64,000 nucleotides of DNA from Vibrio splendidus (GCF_003345295.1 NZ_CP031055.1:186001-250000), one strand, 5' to 3'. Counted from the stretch's first letter, positions 16,719 through 26,262 are shown. Made by a program: numbers and translations. Notes: a model not told the origin generated them from the sequence alone.

Positions 16719-19445
16719 ATGATTACTAAGCTGCTGACAAAGGTAATTGGCAGTCGCAATGACAGAACACTGCGCCGCCTTAGAAAAATTGTAAAAGAAA
16801 TTAATAACTACGAACCAACGTTTGAAGCACTTTCTGATGAAGAGCTAAAAGCAAAAACGGTTGAGTTTCGTGAGCGCTTAGATAAAGGTGAATCGTTAGA
16901 TCAACTTCTACCTGAAGCTTTCGCTACGGTACGTGAAGCGTCTAAGCGTGTTTACGGCATGCGTCACTTTGACGTGCAAATGATTGGTGGCATGGTTCTA
17001 AATGCTGGCCAAATTGCAGAGATGCGTACTGGTGAAGGTAAGACACTTACCGCAACCCTACCAGCTTATCTAAACGCGCTACCAAGCAAAGGTGTTCACG
17101 TAATAACGGTGAACGATTACCTAGCGAAGCGTGATGCGGAAACAAACCGTCCATTATTTGAATTCCTTGGCATGACTGTTGGCGTGAATGTGGCAAACAT
17201 GGCTCCGCCAGAGAAAAAAGAAGCGTACCAAGCGGATATCCTATACGGAACAAACAACGAGTTTGGTTTTGATTACCTACGTGACAACATGGCTTTCCGT
17301 GCTGAAGACCGAGTTCAACGTGAGCGCTTCTTCGCAGTAGTCGATGAGGTTGACTCAATCTTAATTGATGAAGCTCGTACTCCGTTAATTATCTCTGGCC
17401 CAGCTGAAGATAGTTCAGATCTTTACACGCGCATTAACACTCTAATTCCTTCTCTAGAGCGTCAAGATAAAGAAGATTCAGAAGAGTACCGTGGTGAAGG
17501 TCACTACACCATGGACGAAAAATCAAAACAGGTTCACCTGACTGAAAACGGTCAAGAATTTGTAGAAGAACTAATGGTCAAAAACGGCTTGATGGAAGAG
17601 GGTGACACACTTTACTCTCCAACCAATATCAGCCTATTGCACCACGTGAATGCTGCGCTTCGTGCACACGTATTGTTTGAGAAAAACGTCGACTACATCG
17701 TTACTGAAGAAGGCGAAGTGGTTATCGTTGATGAACATACTGGTCGTACTATGCCAGGTCGTCGTTGGTCTGAAGGTTTACACCAAGCTGTTGAAGCTAA
17801 AGAAGGTGTGAAGATTCAAAATGAAAACCAAACGCTAGCATCGATTACATTCCAGAACTTCTTCCGACTGTACGAAAAACTGTCAGGCATGACAGGTACT
17901 GCTGATACTGAAGCTTTCGAGTTCCAGTCTATCTACGGCCTAGAAACGGTAGTTATCCCAACCAACAAGCCTATGGTTCGTAACGATATGCCAGATGTGG
18001 TTTATCGTACTGAAGAAGACAAGTTCAATGCGATCATTGAAGACATCAAAGACCGTGTTGCAGCTGGTCAGCCATCACTGGTTGGTACGGTTTCTATCGA
18101 GAAATCTGAACTGCTGTCTAACGCACTGAAAAAAGCAAAAATTAAGCACAACGTACTAAATGCTAAGTTCCACGAGATGGAAGCTGAGATCGTTGCGCAG
18201 GCTGGTATGCCGAGTGCGGTAACTATCGCAACTAACATGGCAGGTCGTGGTACCGATATCGTGTTAGGTGGTAGCTGGCAGGCACAAATTGAGAAGCTAG
18301 ATAATCCAACCAAAGAGCAGATCGACAAGATCAAAGCTGACTGGAGAGTTGTCCACGATACAGTTCTTGAGTCAGGTGGTCTGCACATCATTGGTACTGA
18401 GCGTCATGAATCTCGCCGTATCGATAACCAGCTACGTGGTCGTTCTGGTCGTCAAGGTGATGCGGGTTCTTCTCGTTTCTACCTATCAATGGAAGATTCT
18501 CTACTACGTATCTTTACGTCTGATCGTATGGCTGGTCTTATCCAAAGTGGTATGGACGAAGGCGAAGCGATTGAATCTAAGATGCTGTCTCGCTCAATTG
18601 AAAAAGCTCAACGTAAAGTGGAAGGTCGTAACTTCGACATCCGTAAGCAGCTTCTTGAGTACGATGATGTAGCCAATGACCAACGTAAGGTTGTTTATGA
18701 GCTACGTGATGAACTGATGAGTTCTGATGACATCAGCGAGATGATCGAACACAACCGTGAAGATGTACTGGCGTCAGTCATTGATGAATACATCGCTCCT
18801 CAATCTCTTGAAGACATGTGGGATATCGCGGGTCTGCAAGATCGTCTGAAGAATGACTTCGACCTAGACTTTGATATTCAAGGTTGGTTAGACGAAGACG
18901 ACAAGCTTTATGAAGAAGCATTGCGTGAGCGTATTCTTGGTATGGCGGTAGATTCGTACAAACAGAAAGAAGAAGTGGTTGGTGCTCAAGTACTGCGTAA
19001 CTTCGAGAAGTCTGTGATGCTACAAACGCTAGACGGTCTTTGGAAAGAGCACTTGGCTGCGATGGATCACCTTCGTCAAGGTATCCACTTACGTGGTTAT
19101 GCTCAGAAGAACCCGAAACAAGAGTACAAGCGTGAGTCGTTTGAACTGTTTGAAGGCCTACTCGATGTGCTGAAAACAGATGTTGTAACCATCCTTTCTA
19201 AAGTTCGCGTTCAGCAACAAGAAGAAGTTGAAAAGATGGAAGCTCAACGTCAAGCTCAAGCTGAACAAGCGGCGCGTCGTGCACAAGCACAACACGCAAT
19301 GGCTGAAAACCAGCTAGCTGACGATGAAGCGGATGCGGCATCTCCACAAACGGTAGTACGCGATGAGCGTAAAGTGGGTCGTAATGAACCATGTCCATGT
19401 GGAAGTGGTAAAAAATACAAACAGTGTCACGGCAAAATTGACTAA
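16719..19445 (+). CDS. secA: Preprotein translocase ATPase SecA
   Basis: The 908-residue motor of the Sec pathway. Walker A GEGKTLT is at about 105-111, Walker B DEVDSILIDEARTP about 209-222, followed by the preprotein cross-linking domain, NBD2 (ATNMAGRGTDI and GRSGRQGD), the helical wing/scaffold, and a Gln/Ala-rich linker. The C-terminal zinc/SecB-binding motif CPCGSGKKYKQCHG is intact. No secM arrest-peptide gene precedes it as in E. coli; only a non-coding leader with a hairpin is seen. Confidence 0.99.
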   Translation: MITKLLTKVIGSRNDRTLRRLRKIVKEINNYEPTFEALSDEELKAKTVEFRERLDKGESLDQLLPEAFATVREASKRVYGMRHFDVQMIGGMVLNAGQIAEMRTGEGKTLTATLPAYLNALPSKGVHVITVNDYLAKRDAETNRPLFEFLGMTVGVNVANMAPPEKKEAYQADILYGTNNEFGFDYLRDNMAFRAEDRVQRERFFAVVDEVDSILIDEARTPLIISGPAEDSSDLYTRINTLIPSLERQDKEDSEEYRGEGHYTMDEKSKQVHLTENGQEFVEELMVKNGLMEEGDTLYSPTNISLLHHVNAALRAHVLFEKNVDYIVTEEGEVVIVDEHTGRTMPGRRWSEGLHQAVEAKEGVKIQNENQTLASITFQNFFRLYEKLSGMTGTADTEAFEFQSIYGLETVVIPTNKPMVRNDMPDVVYRTEEDKFNAIIEDIKDRVAAGQPSLVGTVSIEKSELLSNALKKAKIKHNVLNAKFHEMEAEIVAQAGMPSAVTIATNMAGRGTDIVLGGSWQAQIEKLDNPTKEQIDKIKADWRVVHDTVLESGGLHIIGTERHESRRIDNQLRGRSGRQGDAGSSRFYLSMEDSLLRIFTSDRMAGLIQSGMDEGEAIESKMLSRSIEKAQRKVEGRNFDIRKQLLEYDDVANDQRKVVYELRDELMSSDDISEMIEHNREDVLASVIDEYIAPQSLEDMWDIAGLQDRLKNDFDLDFDIQGWLDEDDKLYEEALRERILGMAVDSYKQKEEVVGAQVLRNFEKSVMLQTLDGLWKEHLAAMDHLRQGIHLRGYAQKNPKQEYKRESFELFEGLLDVLKTDVVTILSKVRVQQQEEVEKMEAQRQAQAEQAARRAQAQHAMAENQLADDEADAASPQTVVRDERKVGRNEPCPCGSGKKYKQCHGKID

Positions 19446-19590
19446 GTTTGGTGAATCGTCGCTGTAACGGATGATTGCAGTGTCGGACGTGCTCACTTAC
19501 TAACGGTATTCACTTACTAACGTAAGCTCCGCGCCTCCTCCTTGCACTTAACACGTTACAACTTAGCTTCATAAAAACTTACTGTTATTA

Positions 19591-19617
19591 AAAAGAGTCG
19601 CTTAGGCGGCTCTTTTT
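19591..19617 (+). terminator. Terminator after secA
   Basis: A stem of AAAAGAGTCGC paired with GGCGGCTCTTTT (one G-T pair), short TTA loop and a T tract. It lies about 150 bases after the secA stop and separates secA from mutT. Confidence 0.85.
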
Positions 19618-19663
19618 GTATGTAAATTTCATGACTTATCTTTTTGTCGAAAGGAAAGTCGTC

Positions 19664-19698
19664 ATTCCCTATAGCGAGGAACGAGCGCAGTAGGGAAT
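19664..19698. repeat. Palindromic intergenic repeat (ATTCCCTA...TAGGGAAT)
   Basis: Perfect 8-bp arms ATTCCCTA and TAGGGAAT surround a 19-base centre containing GCGAGGAACGAGCGC. From memory this resembles a dispersed intergenic palindrome common in vibrio genomes, but copy number cannot be tested in this window because only one copy is seen. Confidence 0.55.
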
Positions 19699-19748
19699 CT
19701 TGTTTGATAGTTTGGCTTAAGGTTGTTGTATTAGCTTCCCAACTCAGT

Positions 19749-19787
19749 CGTTGCTCCTTCTGGAGGGTGACGAATTTAGGGGCAACG
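19749..19787 (+). other. Stem-loop in the mutT leader
   Basis: CGTTGC (19749-19754) pairs with GCAACG (19782-19787), enclosing an inner CTCC-TTCT-GGAG hairpin that overlaps the outer stem by one base. It lies 33-71 bases before the mutT start. It may be part of the same repeated insertion as the palindrome just upstream. Confidence 0.4.
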
Positions 19788-19819
19788 CAGGCCAAGCGTT
19801 TATTAAGGAACATCATCAC

Positions 19820-20218
19820 ATGAAAAGAATCCATATTGTCGCGGGTATTATCTTCAACCAAGATAAGTCACAGGTTTTTATCACTAAACGCCCAGACGAC
19901 AAGCACAAAGGCGGTTTCTGGGAATTCCCTGGTGGTAAAGTAGAAGCGGGCGAAACCATTGAACAAGCGATGGCTCGTGAACTTGATGAAGAGATTGGCA
20001 TCAAGGTGACAGAGCAGTCTCTGTTTGAGCACCTTGAATTTGATTACAGTGACAAGTCGCTTAAGTTTGATTTCATTCTTGTGACTGATTTCGAGCAACA
20101 GCCTTATGGTAAAGAAGGGCAACAAGGTGAATGGGTCGATCTTGAATCATTGAGCCAATACGCATTCCCTGAAGCGAATGTGCCCATTTTAGAGCGAGTA
20201 ATAAAAGAGTTTTCGTAA
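19820..20218 (+). CDS. mutT: 8-oxo-dGTP pyrophosphatase MutT
   Basis: A 132-residue Nudix hydrolase that removes 8-oxo-dGTP from the nucleotide pool. The Nudix box GGKVEAGETIEQAMARELDEEIG fits Gx5Ex7REUxEExGU exactly. The start at 19820 gives MKRIHIVAGIIF with AAGGA upstream; the frame is open further 5' but that part reads through the leader hairpin and is not family-like. In E. coli mutT also follows secA, so the neighbourhood supports the call. Confidence 0.96.
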   Translation: MKRIHIVAGIIFNQDKSQVFITKRPDDKHKGGFWEFPGGKVEAGETIEQAMARELDEEIGIKVTEQSLFEHLEFDYSDKSLKFDFILVTDFEQQPYGKEGQQGEWVDLESLSQYAFPEANVPILERVIKEFS

Positions 20219-20325
20219 TTGCTAGCCTGAGTTTGAGATTGTTGTTAGTTTAAAGAGATTAATCGAATGAACGTTGCTGCGACAGATGAGCAGTGACGGT
20301 AACCAAAACAATGGAGATATTCGCA

Positions 20326-21135
20326 GTGGTAAGAATTGCAATTGCAGGAGCAGCTGGCCGTATGGGTCGTAATTTGGTGAAAGCCGCTCACCAAAATTCA
20401 GAAGCAAGCGTTGGCGCTGGTTCAGAGCGTCCAGAGTCATCTTTGGTCGGTGTTGATGTTGGCGAGTTATGCGGTGAAGGTCGTTTTGATGTAGCTCTAG
20501 TTGATGACCTTTCGAAAGCGATTGAAGAGTTTGATGTGATCGTCGACTTTACCGCACCTGTGAGCACATTAGCGAATATTGAACTTTGTAAGCGTCACGG
20601 TAAAAAACTGATCATCGGCACTACTGGTTTCTCTGAAGAAGAAAAGCAGGTCATCGATGCAGCATCAAAAGAGATGTCTATTGTAATGGCACCAAACTAC
20701 AGCGTTGGTGTGAACCTAGTATTTAAGCTGCTAGAAAAGGCCGCTAAAGTGATGGGCGATTACTGTGATGTTGAAATCGTAGAGGCTCACCACCGTCATA
20801 AAGTCGATGCACCTTCTGGTACTGCGATTGGCATGGGCGAAGCGATAGCCGGAGCGATGGGCAACGAGCTAAATGATGTCGCTGTATGGTCACGCGAAGG
20901 CATTACGGGCGAGCGTACAAAAGATGAGATCGGTTTTGCGACCATTCGTGCCGGTGACATCATTGGTGAGCATACCGCTATGTTTGCTGATATTGGCGAG
21001 CGCGTTGAAATTACCCATAAAGCAACGGATAGAATGACCTTTGCCAATGGTGCGATCAAGGCGGCTGTTTGGCTAAATGACAAGCCAGCAGGCTTTTATA
21101 CCATGACGGATGTCCTTGGTTTGAATGGCCTGTAA
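20326..21135 (+). CDS. dapB: 4-hydroxy-tetrahydrodipicolinate reductase DapB
   Basis: A 269-residue NAD(P)H-dependent reductase of the lysine/meso-DAP pathway, feeding MurE. The N-terminal Rossmann motif VRIAIAGAAGRMGRNL and the signature EAHHRHKVDAPSGTA are clear. The start is taken as GTG at 20326 with GGAGA upstream; an upstream in-frame GTG at 20293 adds 11 residues outside the family fold. A palindromic terminator follows. Confidence 0.96.
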   Translation: MVRIAIAGAAGRMGRNLVKAAHQNSEASVGAGSERPESSLVGVDVGELCGEGRFDVALVDDLSKAIEEFDVIVDFTAPVSTLANIELCKRHGKKLIIGTTGFSEEEKQVIDAASKEMSIVMAPNYSVGVNLVFKLLEKAAKVMGDYCDVEIVEAHHRHKVDAPSGTAIGMGEAIAGAMGNELNDVAVWSREGITGERTKDEIGFATIRAGDIIGEHTAMFADIGERVEITHKATDRMTFANGAIKAAVWLNDKPAGFYTMTDVLGLNGL

Positions 21136-21147
21136 ATAGATATTTAT

Positions 21148-21170
21148 GCGCTGGCAATTGCCGGCGCTTT
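21148..21170 (+). terminator. Terminator after dapB
   Basis: GCGCTGGC-AATT-GCCGGCGC (one G-T pair) followed by TTTCTTTATTT, 12 bases after the dapB stop. Confidence 0.8.
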
Positions 21171-21503
21171 CTTTATTTGGTGGCTTTTCCTTAATAATCT
21201 CTCTTCTACGATCTTCCTTCTACTTTCTTTTTATCGCCATTTTTTCTCTATTTTTGTGCTATTTATGCGGTCTTTGGTGTGTTTTTTGTTTTAGGTCTTT
21301 AAATTACCATGTTTTCTCTTGGTATTTATCGATTGCGTTTTGTTGCTGATATTTTTTGCACTCTATGGTTAGCTAAAATGACGGGTTAAAATTAGAAAAT
21401 CGTAATATTCCTATTAATAGAGTATAAAAGTTGAACTTTTGAAGCTTTGATGGGGGAAATTGAATTAGTTCTTACAAATGTTTAATTTCTTTCTCGTTAA
21501 ATG

Positions 21504-21532
21504 TTGACACGTATCACGCAGATCACTAGAAT
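21504..21532 (+). promoter_or_regulatory. Sigma70 promoter for carAB
   Basis: TTGACA with a 17-bp spacer and TAGAAT, close to ideal. It lies about 107 bases upstream of the carA start, so transcripts carry a leader with the ARG-box-like sites. Confidence 0.8.
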
Positions 21533-21592
21533 ATCGCCAATTTGTCTAATTTCCATAAACACGCAGTTTTTGGTGTTACAGGAAGGTAGATT

Positions 21593-21627
21593 TGCAAATT
21601 AAATCAATTTTAATGCATTTTTATTTC
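21593..21627 (+). promoter_or_regulatory. Tandem ARG-box-like operator for ArgR
   Basis: Two 14-base cores, TGCAAATTAAATCA (21593-21606) and TGCATTTTTATTTC (21614-21627), each match 11 of 14 positions of TGAATWWWWATTCA. Their starts are 21 bp apart, equal to two 18-bp boxes with a 3-bp gap, the geometry of hexameric ArgR operators. They end just before the carA ribosome site. Arginine repression of carAB is established in E. coli; here it is inferred. Confidence 0.6.
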
Positions 21628-21638
21628 TGGAGGTTGTC

Positions 21639-22796
21639 TTGAAGAAGTCAGCACTACTCGTCCTAGAAGATGGGACAGTATTTCACGGTGAAGCCATTGG
21701 CGCTGTAGGTTCTGCAGTTGGTGAAGTCGTTTTTAATACCTCGATGACGGGGTACCAAGAAATCCTCACTGATCCTTCCTATTCCCAACAAATCGTTACC
21801 CTTACTTACCCTCACATTGGCAATACCGGAACCAATTCCGAAGACGAAGAATCTTCTTCAATCCACGCTCAAGGCCTTGTGATTCGCGATCTCCCTCTAA
21901 TCGCTTCTAACTTCCGTAATGAACAATCCCTTTCTGATTACCTTAAGTCGCAAAACGTTGTTGGTATCGCTGATATCGATACTCGTAAGCTGACGCGTAT
22001 TCTTCGTGAAAAAGGTGCTCAAAACGGTTGTATCGTAGCGGGTAACAATTTAGATGAAGCTTTGGCTCTAGCTAAAGCAAAAGAATTCCCTGGCCTGAAA
22101 GGTATGGACCTTGCGAAAGAAGTTACAACAAAAGAAGCGTATCAATGGAAACAAGGTTCGTGGACGCTTACGGGTGGACTTCCTGAAGCGAAAGCAGACT
22201 CTGAATTGCCATACCACGTTGTTGCTTATGACTTCGGTGCAAAACGAAATATCTTACGAATGCTTGTTGACCGCGGCTGCCGCCTAACGGTTGTTCCTGC
22301 TGAAACTTCAGCAGAAGAAGTACTCGCTCTGAACCCAGACGGTGTTTTCCTTTCAAATGGCCCTGGTGACCCAGAACCATGTACTTACGCAATTGAAGCA
22401 ACAAAAGTGTTCCTAGAAAAAGGTTTACCAATCTTTGGTATCTGTCTAGGTCACCAGATTCTTGCTCTTGCGTCAGGCGCTAAGACAGTGAAGATGAAGT
22501 TTGGTCACCACGGTGCAAACCACCCGGTTAAAGATTTAGATCGTGATGTTGTGATGATTACTTCACAAAACCATGGCTTTGCTGCTGACGAAGATACGCT
22601 TCCAGAGACATTACGAGCGACTCATAAGTCTCTATTTGATGGTTCTCTACAAGGTATCCACCGTACAGATAAGCCAGCATTTAGCTTCCAAGGTCACCCA
22701 GAAGCAAGCCCAGGTCCAGAAGATGCGGCACCGCTATTCGACCACTTCATTGAATTAATTAACCAGTCTGTTGCAAACAAACAAGACAAAGCGTAA
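21639..22796 (+). CDS. carA: Carbamoyl-phosphate synthase small subunit CarA
   Basis: The 385-residue glutaminase subunit that supplies ammonia to CarB for carbamoyl phosphate, used for arginine and pyrimidines. The N-terminal CPSase domain (SALLVLEDGTVFHGEAIG) is followed by a class I glutamine amidotransferase domain; the nucleophile is C269 in FGICLGHQ, the same number as in E. coli. The start codon is TTG, supported by GGAGG six bases away. carB follows after 16 bases. Confidence 0.98.
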   Translation: MKKSALLVLEDGTVFHGEAIGAVGSAVGEVVFNTSMTGYQEILTDPSYSQQIVTLTYPHIGNTGTNSEDEESSSIHAQGLVIRDLPLIASNFRNEQSLSDYLKSQNVVGIADIDTRKLTRILREKGAQNGCIVAGNNLDEALALAKAKEFPGLKGMDLAKEVTTKEAYQWKQGSWTLTGGLPEAKADSELPYHVVAYDFGAKRNILRMLVDRGCRLTVVPAETSAEEVLALNPDGVFLSNGPGDPEPCTYAIEATKVFLEKGLPIFGICLGHQILALASGAKTVKMKFGHHGANHPVKDLDRDVVMITSQNHGFAADEDTLPETLRATHKSLFDGSLQGIHRTDKPAFSFQGHPEASPGPEDAAPLFDHFIELINQSVANKQDKA

Positions 22797-22812
22797 TCCG
22801 GAGTAGTAGATA

Positions 22813-25800
22813 ATGCCAAAACGTACTGACATTAAAAGTGTTCTAATTCTAGGTGCTGGTCCGATTGTTATCGGTCAAGCATGTGAGTTTGATTACTCTG
22901 GTGCTCAAGCTTGTAAAGCACTTCGCGAAGAAGGTTACCGAGTTATTCTTGTAAACTCGAACCCAGCGACAATCATGACTGACCCAGACATGGCTGATGC
23001 GACTTACATCGAACCTATCCAATGGGAAGTGGTTCGTAACATCATCGCTAAAGAGAAGCCAGATGCAGTTCTACCGACAATGGGCGGCCAAACTGCACTT
23101 AACTGTGCGTTAGATTTAGAAAAATACGGCGTACTTGAAGAGTTCGGCGTAGAGATGATTGGCGCAACTGCTGACGCTATCGATAAAGCTGAAGACCGCT
23201 CTCGTTTTGATAAAGCAATGAAATCGATTGGTCTTGAGTGTCCAACGGCTGATACAGCGAAAACGATGGAAGAAGCTTACAAAGTTCAAGAAATGGTTGG
23301 TTTCCCTTGTATCATTCGTCCATCGTTTACGATGGGTGGTACAGGCGGTGGTATCGCTTATAACAAAGAAGAATTTGAAGAAATCTGTCGTCGTGGTTTG
23401 GACTTGTCTCCAACCAACGAACTTCTAATCGATGAGTCACTTATCGGTTGGAAAGAGTACGAGATGGAAGTGGTTCGCGACAAGAACGACAACTGCATCA
23501 TCGTATGTGCGATTGAAAACTTTGACCCAATGGGTATTCACACTGGTGACTCGATCACAGTGGCTCCAGCTCAAACGCTAACAGACAAAGAATACCAACT
23601 AATGCGTAACGCTTCTCTAGCGGTACTGCGTGAGATTGGTGTTGAAACGGGTGGTTCAAACGTACAGTTTGGTATCAACCCGAAAGATGGCCGTATGGTT
23701 ATCATCGAGATGAACCCACGTGTGTCTCGTTCTTCTGCACTTGCTTCTAAAGCAACAGGTTTCCCAATCGCTAAGATTGCAGCGAAACTGGCTGTTGGCT
23801 TTACGCTAGACGAGCTAATGAATGACATCACTGGCGGCGCAACGCCAGCATCATTCGAACCAACAATCGACTACGTAGTAACTAAGATTCCTCGTTTTAA
23901 CTTCGAGAAATTTGCAGGTGCTAACGACCGTCTAACGACGCAAATGAAGTCGGTTGGTGAAGTTATGGCTATCGGTCGTAACCAACAAGAATCTCTACAG
24001 AAAGCACTTCGCGGTCTAGAAGTTGGCGCAACTGGTTTTGACGAAATGGTTGACCTAGATGCACCTGACGCTCTAACGACGATTCGCCATGAGCTTAAAG
24101 AAGCTGGTTCTGACCGTATTTGGTACATCGCAGACGCTTTCCGTGCTGGTATGTCAGTTGATGGTGTATTCAACCTAACGCAAATTGACCGCTGGTTCCT
24201 AGTTCAAATCGAAGACATTGTTAAACTTGAGCAAGAACTTAAAGCGAAAGGCTTTGCTGGTCTGAATAAAGACGAGCTAATGAAGCTTAAGCGTAAAGGT
24301 TTTGCTGATGCTCGCCTGTCTAAGATTCTAGGTGTGGCAGAAAGTGAAATTCGTCGTCTACGTGACCAATACGATATTCACCCAGTCTACAAGCGTGTAG
24401 ATACATGTGCGGCTGAGTTCTCTTCTGATACGGCTTACATGTACTCATCTTACGATGACGAATGTGAATCGAACCCAACAGACAAAGAGAAAATCATGAT
24501 CTTAGGCGGCGGTCCAAACCGTATCGGCCAAGGTATTGAATTCGATTACTGTTGTGTACATGCATCTTTAGCACTACGTGAAGATGGCTACGAAACAATC
24601 ATGGTTAACTGTAACCCTGAGACAGTTTCGACAGACTACGATACGTCTGACCGTCTGTACTTCGAACCAGTAACTCTGGAAGACGTACTAGCAATCGTTC
24701 GTGTTGAGAAGCCAAAAGGCGTTATCGTTCAGTACGGTGGTCAAACACCACTGAAACTGGCTCGTGAGCTTGAAGCTGCTGGCGTACCAATCATTGGTAC
24801 TAGCCCAGACGCAATCGACCGTGCAGAAGACCGTGAGCGTTTCCAAGTTGCTGTTGACCGTCTTGGTCTTCTACAACCAGAAAACGCGACAGTAACAACA
24901 ATGGAGCAAGCGGTAGAGAAATCTCGCGAAATCGGCTTCCCATTGGTTGTTCGTCCTTCTTATGTTCTTGGTGGTCGTGCGATGGAAATCGTATACGACG
25001 AGCAAGACTTACGTCGCTACTTCAACGAAGCAGTAAGTGTTTCAAACGAATCTCCAGTACTGCTTGATAGCTTCCTAGATGATGCAATTGAAGTCGACGT
25101 TGATGCGATTTGTGACGGTGAGCGCGTTGTTATTGCGGGTATCATGGAGCATATCGAACAAGCGGGTGTTCACTCAGGTGACTCAGCATGTTCTCTTCCT
25201 GCTTACACGCTAAGCCAAGAAATCCAAGACGTAATGCGTGAGCAAGTTGAAAAGCTAGCGTTCGAGTTGGGTGTTCGTGGTCTAATGAATACGCAGTTTG
25301 CTGTTAAGAACAACGAAGTGTACCTAATCGAGGTTAACCCTCGTGCAGCACGTACAGTACCGTTCGTATCGAAAGCAACAGGCGCAGCAGTCGCTAAGAT
25401 TGCAGCTCGTGTTATGGCGGGTCAATCGCTAGAGTCTCAAGGCTTTACGAAAGAAATCATCCCACCATACTACTCAGTGAAAGAAGTTGTTCTTCCGTTC
25501 AACAAATTCCCTGGTGTTGACCCACTATTAGGCCCAGAAATGCGCTCTACTGGTGAAGTTATGGGTGTTGGTGCAACGTTTGCTGAAGCATACTCTAAAG
25601 CTGAATTGGGTTGTGGCAACATCTACCCAGAAGGCGGCCGTGCACTTCTTTCTGTTCGTGAAGGCGACAAAGAGCGCGTTGTTGACCTAGCATCTAAGCT
25701 ATCTAAGCTTGGTTACCAGCTAGACGCAACACACGGTACTGCAGTTATCCTTGGCGAAGCGGGTATTAACCCACGTCTAGTCAACAAGGTACACGAAGGT

Positions 25801-26043
25801 CGTCCTCACATTCTTGACCGTATCAAGAACAACGAGTACACGTACATCGTGAACACTGCTGCTGGCCGTCAAGCGATTGAAGATTCGAAAGTTCTTCGTC
25901 GTGGCGCGTTGGCTGAGAAAGTGAACTACACGACGACGCTAAATGCTGCATTTGCGACTTGTATGGCGCACACTGCAGACGCGAAAACGTCAGTAACTTC
26001 AGTTCAAGAACTGCACGCACAGGTTAAAGCTTCTCTAGCTTAA
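22813..26043 (+). CDS. carB: Carbamoyl-phosphate synthase large subunit CarB
   Basis: A 1076-residue synthase with two homologous ATP-grasp halves: the carboxyphosphate domain starts near residue 1 (LILGAGPIVIGQACEFDYSG) and the carbamoyl-phosphate domain near 555 (MILGGGPNRIGQGIEFDYCC). The C-terminal part (about 935 onward) is the allosteric domain that binds ornithine and UMP in E. coli. Length fits the family (E. coli 1073). A strong terminator follows. Confidence 0.99.
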   Translation: MPKRTDIKSVLILGAGPIVIGQACEFDYSGAQACKALREEGYRVILVNSNPATIMTDPDMADATYIEPIQWEVVRNIIAKEKPDAVLPTMGGQTALNCALDLEKYGVLEEFGVEMIGATADAIDKAEDRSRFDKAMKSIGLECPTADTAKTMEEAYKVQEMVGFPCIIRPSFTMGGTGGGIAYNKEEFEEICRRGLDLSPTNELLIDESLIGWKEYEMEVVRDKNDNCIIVCAIENFDPMGIHTGDSITVAPAQTLTDKEYQLMRNASLAVLREIGVETGGSNVQFGINPKDGRMVIIEMNPRVSRSSALASKATGFPIAKIAAKLAVGFTLDELMNDITGGATPASFEPTIDYVVTKIPRFNFEKFAGANDRLTTQMKSVGEVMAIGRNQQESLQKALRGLEVGATGFDEMVDLDAPDALTTIRHELKEAGSDRIWYIADAFRAGMSVDGVFNLTQIDRWFLVQIEDIVKLEQELKAKGFAGLNKDELMKLKRKGFADARLSKILGVAESEIRRLRDQYDIHPVYKRVDTCAAEFSSDTAYMYSSYDDECESNPTDKEKIMILGGGPNRIGQGIEFDYCCVHASLALREDGYETIMVNCNPETVSTDYDTSDRLYFEPVTLEDVLAIVRVEKPKGVIVQYGGQTPLKLARELEAAGVPIIGTSPDAIDRAEDRERFQVAVDRLGLLQPENATVTTMEQAVEKSREIGFPLVVRPSYVLGGRAMEIVYDEQDLRRYFNEAVSVSNESPVLLDSFLDDAIEVDVDAICDGERVVIAGIMEHIEQAGVHSGDSACSLPAYTLSQEIQDVMREQVEKLAFELGVRGLMNTQFAVKNNEVYLIEVNPRAARTVPFVSKATGAAVAKIAARVMAGQSLESQGFTKEIIPPYYSVKEVVLPFNKFPGVDPLLGPEMRSTGEVMGVGATFAEAYSKAELGCGNIYPEGGRALLSVREGDKERVVDLASKLSKLGYQLDATHGTAVILGEAGINPRLVNKVHEGRPHILDRIKNNEYTYIVNTAAGRQAIEDSKVLRRGALAEKVNYTTTLNAAFATCMAHTADAKTSVTSVQELHAQVKASLA

Positions 26044-26083
26044 TTGGCTAACGTGTATCGCTGTTAAGCGGATATAAATGCTC

Positions 26084-26112
26084 AAAGCCCACTCTTCGGA
26101 GTGGGCTTTTTT
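26084..26112 (+). terminator. Terminator after carAB
   Basis: AAAGCCCACTC-TTCG-GAGTGGGCTTTTTT: an 11-bp stem closed by a stable TTCG loop and a T run, 40 bases after the carB stop. Confidence 0.95.
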
Positions 26113-26134
26113 ATGTCTGTTATCTGGTGTCGGT

Positions 26135-26177
26135 TAAATGATGAAAATCTGGTGATGACTAAATGATGAAAATTTGG
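26135..26177 (+). repeat. Short direct repeat upstream of the TSUP gene
   Basis: TAAATGATGAAAATCTGG (26135-26152) recurs as a 17-of-18 match ending in TTTGG at 26160-26177, period 25. It may be a duplicated regulator site or a slippage product; no known motif recognised. Confidence 0.45.
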
Positions 26178-26262
26178 AATAGGTTACAATCTTGTGTTTC
26201 GTTGTTGATTGTTTGCTCACGGTGGTAAGTTGTCGCTACACGGAATTTAAGGCGTTGGGTAT

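Larger units (their letters stand above)
21171..21638 (+). promoter_or_regulatory. carAB upstream region
   Basis: About 470 bases without a gene. The first 190 bases are very T-rich. The only open frame there (67 residues) starts inside the dapB terminator and is low-complexity and hydrophobic, so it is not called. The last 140 bases hold the carA promoter and two ARG-box-like elements described separately. I see no PurR-type palindrome. Confidence 0.6.

Noticed and set aside
21146..21349. 67-residue hydrophobic ORF downstream of dapB
   Set aside because: It starts inside the dapB terminator hairpin, has no ribosome site, and its composition simply reflects a T-rich strand.
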